Shown in pieces: positions 7,723-15,293 of a stretch of 32,099 nucleotides of DNA. Under the pieces are notes generated by a model, which was not told the DNA's origin, searched no databases, and was given only the letters and a program-made list of their open reading frames with translations. Both the position numbers and the translations under genes were made by a program. The stretch spans positions 1 through 32,099 of the forward strand of contig NZ_JAATJA010000006.1 in assembly GCF_011927665.1 (NCBI RefSeq), given 5' to 3'. The stretch is from Desulfobaculum xiamenense. GTDB lineage: Bacteria; Desulfobacterota; Desulfovibrionia; Desulfovibrionales; Desulfovibrionaceae. The number at the start of each line of letters is the position of its first letter. Within the stretch, counting starts at the first letter, position 1.

Positions 7723-8217
7723 ATTGTCCTCGTCGACGTTGCGGGAAGGCCGTCGCCTAGGCGGCAACCGTACAAGATCCCCGATGGCTGCGGGGCCGCC
7801 AGTCGTTTCGTGCTGTCGTGAATCGGTGCGCCGCGTCGTATGCCGTCTGCGGAACCGTCCGCGAGGCGACAACGTCGCACAATGGGTGTTGTACCTCTTG
7901 CGAGTCGATTCGATCAAGCCTTTCGCAATCCTATGGCGCAAAAATATTGAGATTTGTCGGGGGCGGATGGCGAAAAACCGTCCCTGCGGGCCGCAATGCC
8001 GAATCGCTGTCGTGGCGCGTGTGTTGGGCACGACCTACGTCTTGCGAACGCGTAGGTCATGGCGGTGCGCCGGGCGTGCCTGCGCCAGCCGGGTGCGGCC
8101 CTCGGGCGATTTTCGCAACGTGCCGATTTCCCTGCTTCGGGGCGTTTCCCTCGCTGTGCGCTTGTGCTATGGTGCATGCGACCCATCTCCAAAATTCTAC
8201 CGTGAGGACTGCGCGTT
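7723..8217. other. 495-bp divergent intergenic region between the hydrogenase operon and the sugar cluster
   Basis: Open frames crossing this stretch look like high-GC shadows. It should hold promoters for both directions. Only the plus-strand one near 8168 could be supported. Short palindromes occur at 7866-7878 (GCGAC-aac-GTCGC), and CGCCTAGGCG lies close to the flavoprotein start. No sigma-54 box was found. Confidence 0.5.
8145..8173 (+). promoter_or_regulatory. Candidate extended -10 promoter for the sugar/amidotransferase operon
   Basis: TGCTATGGT (8165-8173) is an extended -10 element, with a poor -35 (TTTCCC) 17 bp upstream. It lies 44 bp before the epimerase start. Confidence 0.35.
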
Positions 8218-9219
8218 ATGGATATTCGGGGAAAGCGGTTTCTGGTTGTGGGCGGGGCGGGGTTCATCGGGTCGCACGTGGTGGACCTTCTGACGCGTGA
8301 GGACGTGGCCGAGGTCAGGATATTCGACAACTTCACGCGCGGCTGCGAGGACAACCTGCGCGACGCCCTGCGCGACCCGCGCGTGCGCGTCTTTGAGTTG
8401 GGCGGCGAGATCATGCATCGGGATATCCTCTCCGCCGCCATGAAGGGCATCGACGGGGTGTTCCATCTCGCGGCCCTGTGGCTTCTGCACTGCCACGACT
8501 ACCCGCGTTCGGCCTTCGAGGTGAACGTGGGCGGCACGTTCAACGTGCTGGAGGCGATGATCGACAACGGCGTGCGGCGGCTGGTCTATTCCTCGTCCGC
8601 CTCGGTGTACGGCGACGCCGTCGCCGAGCCGATGACCGAGGACCATCCCTACAACAACACCAATTTCTACGGCGCGACCAAGATCGCCGGCGAGCACATG
8701 TGCCGCGCCCTGCACCACCGCTGGCGCGGTAGCGAGCGGCATTTCGACTACGCCGGGCTGCGCTACATGAATGTCTACGGGCCACGGCAGGACTACCACG
8801 GGGCCTACATCGCCGTGATCATGAAGATTCTGGACCGGCTGGATAGGGGCGAGGCCCCCGTGGTCTACGGCGACGGCACGCAGGCCTACGACTTCGTGTA
8901 CGTGGAGGACTGCGCCCGCGCCAACATCGCGGCCATGACCGCCGACGTGACGGACCGCTTCTACAACGTCGGAACCGGCGTGAAGACGTCCATTCGTGAA
9001 CTGGCCGAACGGCTGCTGGCTGTGGCCGGTGCGGACTGCGACATCGAATATCGCCCCGGCGGGACGACTTTCGTCCGTAACCGGGTGGGCTGCCCGAAGC
9101 GGGCCGAGGATGAACTGGGCTTCAGGGCGGGGATTCCGCTCGACGAAGGACTGCGCCTGCTCGTTCAGTGGCGCAATTCGCATATGCAGGAAGTCGAAAG
9201 GAGGCGGCGCAATGCGTAA
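8218..9219 (+). CDS. NAD-dependent sugar epimerase/dehydratase, extended SDR family (333 aa)
   Basis: Acts on a nucleotide-activated sugar in the cytoplasm. The Rossmann motif GGAGFIG is at 12-18, SSSASVYG at 125-132 and the catalytic Tyr-Lys pair in YGATK (Tyr151, Lys155). Length and motifs fit UDP-glucose 4-epimerase and its relatives. The substrate cannot be told from the sequence. It is the first gene of a four-gene plus-strand set, and its last eight bases overlap the aminotransferase start, suggesting coupled translation. A GAGGA lies about 10 bases upstream of the start. Confidence 0.88.
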   Translation: MDIRGKRFLVVGGAGFIGSHVVDLLTREDVAEVRIFDNFTRGCEDNLRDALRDPRVRVFELGGEIMHRDILSAAMKGIDGVFHLAALWLLHCHDYPRSAFEVNVGGTFNVLEAMIDNGVRRLVYSSSASVYGDAVAEPMTEDHPYNNTNFYGATKIAGEHMCRALHHRWRGSERHFDYAGLRYMNVYGPRQDYHGAYIAVIMKILDRLDRGEAPVVYGDGTQAYDFVYVEDCARANIAAMTADVTDRFYNVGTGVKTSIRELAERLLAVAGADCDIEYRPGGTTFVRNRVGCPKRAEDELGFRAGIPLDEGLRLLVQWRNSHMQEVERRRRNA

Positions 9220-10369
9220 ACCAAAGGGCAACGGGGATCGCATCCCATTGGCCCGGCCCTGCGTGACCGCCGCCGTGCGGGAGCGGGTGCTGGCCGTGCT
9301 CGACAGCGGGCAGCTGACCGAGGGACCGGTGACGGCGGAGCTGGAATCCCAGTGGGCGGCGTTCACGGGGGCGACCCATGCCGTGGCAGCCACCTCGTGC
9401 ACCACGGGATTGGAACTGGTGCTGCGTACCCTTGGCGTGGGGCCGGGGGACGAGGTGCTGGTGCCGGACTTCACCTATCCCGCCACGGCGCTGGCCGTTT
9501 TGAACGTCGGCGCGGATGTGGTGCTGGTGGATGTGGACCCGCGTACGATGCTTGTCGATTACCGGGCCATGGAGGAGGCCGCCGGTCCCAACGTCCGGGT
9601 GGCGGTGCCGGTGTCCATCTTCGGCAATCCACTGGATTATGGGCAGCTCGCCCATCTGTCCAACCGGGGCATTACCATCGTCGAGGACGCGGCCTGCGCT
9701 CTGGGGGCGACCTTTGGCGGGCGGCGCGTGGGCAGTCTGGCCGACGTGTCCGTGTTCAGCATGCATCCGCGCAAGACCGTGACCACCGGCGAGGGGGGCA
9801 TGATCACCACGTCCGACGGCGAACTTGCCGAGCGGCTGCGGTCCTGCAAGCATTTCGGCATGGTGGCGGATGCGGATTCTCCCACCGGGATGTGCTTTTC
9901 GTGCGAAGGAACGAATCTCAAGCTGTCCGACGTGCTCGCGGCCATCGGCGTGGCGCAGATGGAGCGCATTGACGCCATTTTGGCGGAACGGGCTGCCTTG
10001 GCTGCGGGGTATGTGGCACTTCTGGCCGATGCGCCGGGCGTGACCCTACCGGAGATCACGCCGGGCGGGACGCATGGCTGGCAGAGCTTCTGCGTGTTCG
10101 TCGAACGGCGCGACGAGATCATGGCCCGCATGCGACGGCACAACATCGAGGCGCAGATAGGAACCTACGCCCTGCACATGCAGCCCGTATTTCGCGACAA
10201 TCCCCGATGCAGACTGCACGGGACCATGGAGGGTGGCCGCCGTGTCTTCTCGCGCTGCCTCGCGCTGCCGCTGTTCGTGGGCATGACCGCCGCCCAGCAG
10301 CGTCGCGTGGTGGATGAGCTTCTGGCCGCAATGGGCGTGACGGGTCGCAACGACGCGGCCACGGCTTGA
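9212..10369 (+). CDS. DegT/DnrJ/EryC1-family PLP-dependent sugar aminotransferase (385 aa)
   Basis: Probably transfers an amino group, usually from glutamate, to a keto-sugar nucleotide. PLP is bound by Lys188 in the family motif SMHPRKT, with Asp159 of VEDAA contacting the pyridine nitrogen and TSCTTGLEL near residue 61 contacting the phosphate. The start at 9212 is chosen over longer open-frame versions because AAAGGAGG lies just upstream and the protein begins at the normal family position (IPLARPCVT). It overlaps the epimerase gene by 8 bp. Alternative roles in this family, such as dehydration, are less likely because the Lys is present. Confidence 0.88.
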   Translation: MRKPKGNGDRIPLARPCVTAAVRERVLAVLDSGQLTEGPVTAELESQWAAFTGATHAVAATSCTTGLELVLRTLGVGPGDEVLVPDFTYPATALAVLNVGADVVLVDVDPRTMLVDYRAMEEAAGPNVRVAVPVSIFGNPLDYGQLAHLSNRGITIVEDAACALGATFGGRRVGSLADVSVFSMHPRKTVTTGEGGMITTSDGELAERLRSCKHFGMVADADSPTGMCFSCEGTNLKLSDVLAAIGVAQMERIDAILAERAALAAGYVALLADAPGVTLPEITPGGTHGWQSFCVFVERRDEIMARMRRHNIEAQIGTYALHMQPVFRDNPRCRLHGTMEGGRRVFSRCLALPLFVGMTAAQQRRVVDELLAAMGVTGRNDAATA

Positions 10370-10412
10370 GCGTTTCCGACGGTGAGTCTGCTCCGGAACC
10401 GGAGGGATTGGG

Positions 10413-12290
10413 ATGTGCGGAATCTGCGGAACCGTTGACTTCTCCGGACGCCCCGTCGTGCCGGATGTGCTGCGGCGCATGACCGACTCCCTCGCGCATC
10501 GGGGGCCGGACGGGCGGGGCGTGTTCATGGACGGCCCGGTGGGGCTGGGGCATCGGCGGCTGGCCATTATCGACCTCTCTCCGGCCGGTCGGCAGCCCAT
10601 GACCACTCCGGACGGGCGGTTCACCATCGTCTACAACGGCGAGGTCTACAATTTCCGCGAACTGCGGGCCGAGTTGGAGGACTTCGGCGTGTCGTTCCGC
10701 TCCCGGTCGGACACGGAGGTGGTCCTGCACGCGCTGGCCGTATGGGGGCCGCAGGCCGTGGAACGCTTCAACGGCATGTTCGCCCTTGCGCTGTGGGACA
10801 ACCGCGAAGGGCACCTGCTCCTCGCGCGGGACCGCTACGGCGTGAAGCCCCTGTACTGGTGCATGGCCGGGGGCGCGCTGGTCTTCGGGTCCGAGCAGAA
10901 GGCCCTTCTGGCGCATCCCGCCCTGCGCCGCGAGATCGACCTCGAATGCATCCTCGAATACTTCACTTTTCAGAATGTGTTCACCGATCGGACGCTTCTT
11001 GACGGCGTGCGGCTGTTTCCGCCCGGCTCGCTGGCGGTTGTGGATGTCCGCCGCCCGGGCGCGGCGCTTCAGCCGGTGCGCTATTGGGACTACGACTTCC
11101 GGGAACCCGAAAGCTCCGTGGACGAGCGCGAATACGCCGAGGAGCTGGAACGGCTGTTCCGTCAGGCCGTGGTTCGGCAACTGGTGAGCGATGTGGACGT
11201 GGGCGCGTATCTCTCCGGCGGCATGGATTCCGGGGCGATCACCGCCGTGGCCGCGCGCGAGCTTCCGTTCATGCGCACCTTCACCTGCGGTTTCGACCTG
11301 CATTCCGCATCCGGGTTGGAGTATGGCTACGACGAGCGCGAGCTCTCGGAACTCATGTCCTACCGCTTCCGCACGGAGCATTACGAGATGGTGCTCAAGG
11401 CGGGCGATATGGAGCGCGTGATGCCACGGTTGGCGCAGGCCGTGGAGGAGCCGAGGGTGGGGCAGAGCTACCCGAACTTCTATGTGGCGCAACTGGCGGG
11501 AAAGTTCGTGAAGGTCGTCCTGTCCGGCACGGGGGGCGACGAATTGTTCGGCGGCTACCCGTGGCGCTACTACCGCGCCGTGGTCAACAGCTCCTTCGAG
11601 GACTACGTCGACAAGTACTACCTCTTCTGGCAGCGGCTCATCCCCAACACGCAGCTTCGGCGCGTGTTCGCTCCCGTGTGGGCCGAGGTCTCCCACGTCT
11701 GGACGCGTGACATCTTCCGCGATGTGTTTGGCGACAGGCTCGGCGACCTCTCTTCGCCAGAGGACTACGTGAACGGGTCGCTATACTTTGAAGCCAGGAC
11801 CTTCCTGCACGGGCTGCTCGTGGTGGAGGACAAGCTGTCCATGGCGCACGGGCTGGAGACGCGGGTTCCCTTTCTGGACAACGACCTCGTGGATTTCGCC
11901 ATGCGGCTTCCCGTGTCGCTCAAGCTCGGCAACCTTGGCGAGGTGTCGCGCATCAACGAGAACGAGCCGGGCAAGCTGCGCAGGTATTTCGAACGTACGC
12001 GCGATGGCAAGCTGCTGCTGCGGCGGATGATGGCCGGGCTGGTCCCACCGGAGGTCGCCGGCGGCGTGAAGCGGGGCTTCTCCGCGCCCGACGCCTCGTG
12101 GTTCAAGGGCGAGAGTATCGACTACGTGCGCTCCATGCTCCTTGGCGACGAAGCCCGCATCTTCGACTATCTGGACCGCAAGGCTGTGCGCGATCTGGTG
12201 GGCGAGCATCTCGACGGCCGCACCAACCGCAGGCTGTTCATCTGGTCGCTGCTGAGTTTCGAATGGTGGCTGCGCACCTTTCTTCCCTGA
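10413..12290 (+). CDS. asnB: Glutamine-dependent asparagine synthetase-like amidotransferase, AsnB type (625 aa)
   Basis: Two domains. The N-terminal glutaminase domain starts with the nucleophile Cys2 (MCGICG) and has HRGPDG, GHRRLAI and YNGEVYN. The synthetase domain carries the ATP pyrophosphatase loop LSGGMDSG at 267-274 and SGTGGDELFGGYPWRYY. It releases ammonia from glutamine and forms an amide through an adenylated carboxylate. In a cluster with an epimerase and a sugar aminotransferase, the target may be a sugar acid rather than aspartate; this is inference. A CTCCG-GAAC-CGGAG hairpin (10391-10404 region) covers the GGAGGG ribosome-binding site, so translation may be modulated. Confidence 0.9.
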   Translation: MCGICGTVDFSGRPVVPDVLRRMTDSLAHRGPDGRGVFMDGPVGLGHRRLAIIDLSPAGRQPMTTPDGRFTIVYNGEVYNFRELRAELEDFGVSFRSRSDTEVVLHALAVWGPQAVERFNGMFALALWDNREGHLLLARDRYGVKPLYWCMAGGALVFGSEQKALLAHPALRREIDLECILEYFTFQNVFTDRTLLDGVRLFPPGSLAVVDVRRPGAALQPVRYWDYDFREPESSVDEREYAEELERLFRQAVVRQLVSDVDVGAYLSGGMDSGAITAVAARELPFMRTFTCGFDLHSASGLEYGYDERELSELMSYRFRTEHYEMVLKAGDMERVMPRLAQAVEEPRVGQSYPNFYVAQLAGKFVKVVLSGTGGDELFGGYPWRYYRAVVNSSFEDYVDKYYLFWQRLIPNTQLRRVFAPVWAEVSHVWTRDIFRDVFGDRLGDLSSPEDYVNGSLYFEARTFLHGLLVVEDKLSMAHGLETRVPFLDNDLVDFAMRLPVSLKLGNLGEVSRINENEPGKLRRYFERTRDGKLLLRRMMAGLVPPEVAGGVKRGFSAPDASWFKGESIDYVRSMLLGDEARIFDYLDRKAVRDLVGEHLDGRTNRRLFIWSLLSFEWWLRTFLP

Positions 12291-12340
12291 CGTCATCCCG
12301 TCAGAAGCATGCGCGAAGTGCGCGTCAGGCAGGTGGACGA

Positions 12341-12763
12341 ATGATGGAATCCGCACGAGAGGCGAAACTGCAACTCCCCGCACGGACGGAGCATCTCGCG
12401 GCCGCGGGGCTTTTCGTGCGTCGGTTCTTCGGGGCGAACGTGCATGTGGCCGCCAACCCGGAGCTTTTATCCCGCATGGAGCGCGTGGCGCTGGAATTTT
12501 GCGCGCACATTGTCCGCCACGCCTACGCCGAGGGCGAGGACGGGATGATGGGCATACGCCTGTGCATGGATGCCGGGGAACTCTCCATGTGGTTCTCGGA
12601 TTGGGGGGAGGGCTTCGACCCCGCAGCCGTGCCAGAGCCGGAGCCGGGAGAGAGCGCAAGCGGGCTGTTGCTCATCCCGCGCTACGTGGACGAATGGTCG
12701 TATTCTTCGGAAGATGGCGTCAATACGCACCATGTGGTCGTGCGCATCGGCGACGAGCCGTGA
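12341..12763 (+). CDS. RsbW-like anti-sigma factor / HATPase domain protein (140 aa)
   Basis: Small single-domain GHKL ATPase of the serine-kinase/anti-sigma type. The G1 box DWGEGFDP is at 87-94 and a G2-like SGLLLIPRYVDEW at 107-119. The N box reads ALEFCAHIVRHAY (50-62): His56 stands where RsbW-type proteins have the Mg-binding Asn, so ATP binding or kinase activity may be altered. AGGTGG lies five bases before the first of two adjacent ATGs. It follows asnB by 50 bp on the same strand and is probably co-transcribed. No anti-anti-sigma (STAS) partner or sigma factor is in the window. Confidence 0.78.
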   Translation: MMESAREAKLQLPARTEHLAAAGLFVRRFFGANVHVAANPELLSRMERVALEFCAHIVRHAYAEGEDGMMGIRLCMDAGELSMWFSDWGEGFDPAAVPEPEPGESASGLLLIPRYVDEWSYSSEDGVNTHHVVVRIGDEP

Positions 12764-12817
12764 TGCGGGGGCTGCGCTTCGACATGGCGAAAACTCTGCG
12801 CCCGCGCCGCGCCGGAC

Positions 12818-13771
12818 CTAGCGGCTCCCCTGGCGCAGTGTGTGGATGGTGATCTCCGGCGGGCAGAAGAAGCGCACCGGCAGGCCGGACGCGCCGGTCC
12901 CGCGTGAGGTGTAGCCGAGCATCGCACCGTGCCGCCACGCCCCCCGCGCGAAGCGGCGTGGGCATGCGGCGTTGGTCACGAGGGGAATGCCGCCGGGCAG
13001 GCATATCTGCCCGGCATGCGTGTGCCCGCACAGGAAGAGGTCGAAGCCCGCTTCCTCTGCCTCGGCGTAGAGTTCCGGCGAATGGCAGAGCAGGATGGTG
13101 CAGGCGTCCGGGTCCACACCCCGCCGCGCGCGGTCGAGGTCGTCGGAGCCGTAGTAGTGCGGGTCGTCCACGCCGCAGAGGGTGAGCACGGCGCGCTCCC
13201 GATGGATGCGCACGCCTTCGTTCAGGAGCATCCTGATGCCCATGGCCTCCATCTCGGGGACCATTTCGAGAAAGTCGTGGTTGCCGAGGATGCCGTATAT
13301 CCCGTCGGCGCAGGCCAATTGGTCCACCAGCCCGGCGAGCACGCGCAGCGGGGGCGCGTAGTCGTGCACTGTCAGAAAGCGGAAGTCGCCGGTGAGCGCG
13401 CATAGGTCGAACTCCAGTTCCGAGAGGGCGTGCCCGAGGCGTGTCCCGCCGTCGGGGATGCCGTCGAGGTGCAGGTCCGAAAGCTGGAGGATGCGGTAGC
13501 CGTCGAACTGCGGGGGCAGCGCGGGAAGAACATGCGAGACGTGCTCGACGGTGTAGGCGGTGCTGTTGGCGTGGCCGCGATCAAGCAGGCCGAGCGTGTC
13601 CAGCACGACGCGTAGCACGCGGGGAATGAGCTCCACGTTTTCGATGTGGAAGTGGGTGCGGCCCGCCTCGCTGTAGAAGTCCGCCGCGTGCCGGGCCTGC
13701 CGCTCCAGTCGCCTGCGCGAGGCGCTGGGGCCGAGGCGGTCGGTGAGGGCCATGTAGTCCTTGATGTCCAT
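12818..13771 (-). CDS. Metallophosphoesterase, YkuE-like (317 aa)
   Basis: Binuclear-metal phosphoesterase. The metal-binding signature is complete: Asp99 and His101 (LSDLHLDG), Asp129 (TGDF), Asn164-His165 (LGNHDF), His230 (LCHSPE), and His250 and His252 (CGHTHAGQI). About 90 residues precede this domain with no transmembrane segment, unlike many YkuE-type proteins. The start at 13771 (MDIKDYMALT) is favoured; a start at 13810 would add 13 residues and has no better ribosome-binding site. Its 3' end faces the RsbW-like gene. Substrate is unknown, with lipid or nucleotide phosphoesters both possible. Confidence 0.85.
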   Translation of the reverse strand: MDIKDYMALTDRLGPSASRRRLERQARHAADFYSEAGRTHFHIENVELIPRVLRVVLDTLGLLDRGHANSTAYTVEHVSHVLPALPPQFDGYRILQLSDLHLDGIPDGGTRLGHALSELEFDLCALTGDFRFLTVHDYAPPLRVLAGLVDQLACADGIYGILGNHDFLEMVPEMEAMGIRMLLNEGVRIHRERAVLTLCGVDDPHYYGSDDLDRARRGVDPDACTILLCHSPELYAEAEEAGFDLFLCGHTHAGQICLPGGIPLVTNAACPRRFARGAWRHGAMLGYTSRGTGASGLPVRFFCPPEITIHTLRQGSR

Positions 13772-13854
13772 TCGTATATCCGCTTCGTTTGGGCACAGTG
13801 TAACCCGCAATCCCGGATGCGGACAACGTCCGGGACGAAATGGACGGAAAACGA

Positions 13855-13884
13855 GACGCCCGCGGTCCGGGGACTGCGGGCGTC
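13855..13884 (-). terminator. Terminator of the M20 peptidase gene
   Basis: A 9-bp stem (GACGCCCGC/GCGGGCGTC) is followed on the minus strand by TCGTTTTCC, and lies 25 bp past the peptidase stop. A second inverted repeat (TCCCGGA...TCCGGGA, about 13811-13835) lies further on, towards the metallophosphoesterase start. Confidence 0.7.
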
Positions 13885-13909
13885 GGTGCGTCGTGCTTGA
13901 GGAAATGGG

Positions 13910-15019
13910 TTACTGTCTGGCGTGTCGCGCCAGCGCGGCGAGGTAGGTGTCGAGCCGGGCGGTGATGGCGTCGAGGGAGGCGAGCGTCACATGCTCCTCG
14001 GGTCCGTGCTGGCTCATTTCGCTATCCGCGCCCCAGACCACGGCAGGAATGCCATTGGCGGAGAGGAAGCGGGCGTCGCTGGCTCCGTGCATGTGCGCCG
14101 TGGCGGCTTCGGGCACGGTTTCCAGCAGCAGGTCGAGGTAGGGCGACTCCCCGGCGAAAAACAGCGGTTCGCGGGCCATGACTTCGATGCTGCCCTTCAC
14201 GCGGGCCTTCATGGAGGTCAGCAGCGCGTCCACGTCGTCGTTTTCGGTGTAGCGGATGTCGAGCACGCCCTCGGCCTTGCCGGGGACCTTGTTCGGGGTC
14301 GCTCCGCCGACGCGCACGATGCCCATGTTCATGGTGCGCTGCCACTGGTCGTCCGTGGTGGGCGGGAAAAGCGCCTTGAGGGCCGCATAGTCCTCGATGA
14401 AGGTATCGAAGGCGTTTTCGCCGAGCCACGGGCGCGCGCCGTGGGCCGGGCGGCCCTGCGCGATCAGCCGCAGGTCGAGGACGCCCTTGCCCTTGGTGAT
14501 GATGCTGTCCGGCGTGCCGCCGTCGAGGGCGATGCAGAAGTCCGTGGAGATGCGTTCCAGCACCTTGGCCGCGCCGAGATGTCCGCCCTGTTCCTCGTCG
14601 CAGGTGAAGAGGATGCCGAAGGGCAGATTCTCAAGGCTACCGCCCGCGGCGCGAAGGGCATTGAGGTGTTTTTCGAAGAGCACCAGCGCGAGAGCCACGC
14701 CGTACTTGTCGTCCACGCAGCCGCGTCCGTAGAGGCGCTCGTTGTCGATGTACGGGGCGAACTGCTCGTCGCTCTCGGCCTCCACCACGTCGAAGTGGGC
14801 CATGAGCAGCACCGGGGCGTGCCCGTGTTTCGGCAGCGCTGCCACCGAGGGCACGCCGTCGAACTCGAAGCGCTCGGGCGTGACGCCGAGTGCGGCGATG
14901 CGCTCGGCGATGAAGTCCGCACAGGCGTGGACTTCATCGGGGCGGGAGGCGGTGGACCGGAAGCGGACGAGTTCGCAGGTCAGGTCCATGACTTTCTTGG
15001 CATCATCGGAAATGATCAT
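13910..15019 (-). CDS. M20-family metallopeptidase/deacylase, ArgE/DapE/CPG2 type (369 aa)
   Basis: Hydrolyses an amide or peptide bond using two zinc ions. Visible ligands: His75 (MAHFDVVE), bridging Asp103 (GRGCVDDK), catalytic Glu142 and Glu143 (CDEEQGG), Asp166 (ALDGG) and a C-terminal His (about 336-343, QHGPEEHV). A dimerisation-type insert lies in the middle, as is normal. The start at 15019 (MIISDDAKKV) fits the family; the open frame extends upstream without similarity. Substrate (N-acyl amino acid, dipeptide or other) cannot be decided. It is divergent from the UbiD gene across 274 bp. Confidence 0.87.
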   Translation of the reverse strand: MIISDDAKKVMDLTCELVRFRSTASRPDEVHACADFIAERIAALGVTPERFEFDGVPSVAALPKHGHAPVLLMAHFDVVEAESDEQFAPYIDNERLYGRGCVDDKYGVALALVLFEKHLNALRAAGGSLENLPFGILFTCDEEQGGHLGAAKVLERISTDFCIALDGGTPDSIITKGKGVLDLRLIAQGRPAHGARPWLGENAFDTFIEDYAALKALFPPTTDDQWQRTMNMGIVRVGGATPNKVPGKAEGVLDIRYTENDDVDALLTSMKARVKGSIEVMAREPLFFAGESPYLDLLLETVPEAATAHMHGASDARFLSANGIPAVVWGADSEMSQHGPEEHVTLASLDAITARLDTYLAALARHARQ

Positions 15020-15293
15020 GACATGTGCCTTTCGTGTCTGCGCCCGCGCAGGCGGTGGGCCGGGTGCGGCAGGTGCGGAGAATTTTGAAGTGCTGTGAAA
15101 GGGGAAACGGACATCGGAAAACCCATTAGCTTCTTCATCCAAGCCTGTAAACCGTGAAAATACTCGAGACTGGCACTGTGGATGGCGGGTGGCGGGGCTG
15201 CCGCTGTCCGTTGGCGGACGCTTGCCAAACATGGCCGCCTTGGTGCAAACACGTGACACCACATGACACAATCGCAAAACCATCGGGAATGAA
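15020..15293. other. Divergent intergenic region between the M20 peptidase and UbiD-family genes
   Basis: No gene. A direct repeat of TGACAC occurs twice, ten bases apart (15254-15259 and 15264-15269), 25 bp upstream of the UbiD start. It could be a binding site, but the match is short. No clear sigma-70 boxes were found. Confidence 0.4.

Noticed and set aside
7920-7960. Sigma-54 promoter in the hydrogenase upstream region (TGGCGCAAAAATATTGA)
   Set aside because: The GC pair required at -12 is missing at the right spacing.
15170-15195. Sigma-54 promoter near TGGCACTGTGGATGGC
   Set aside because: The -24 part fits, but the -12 part reads ATGGC instead of TTGC.
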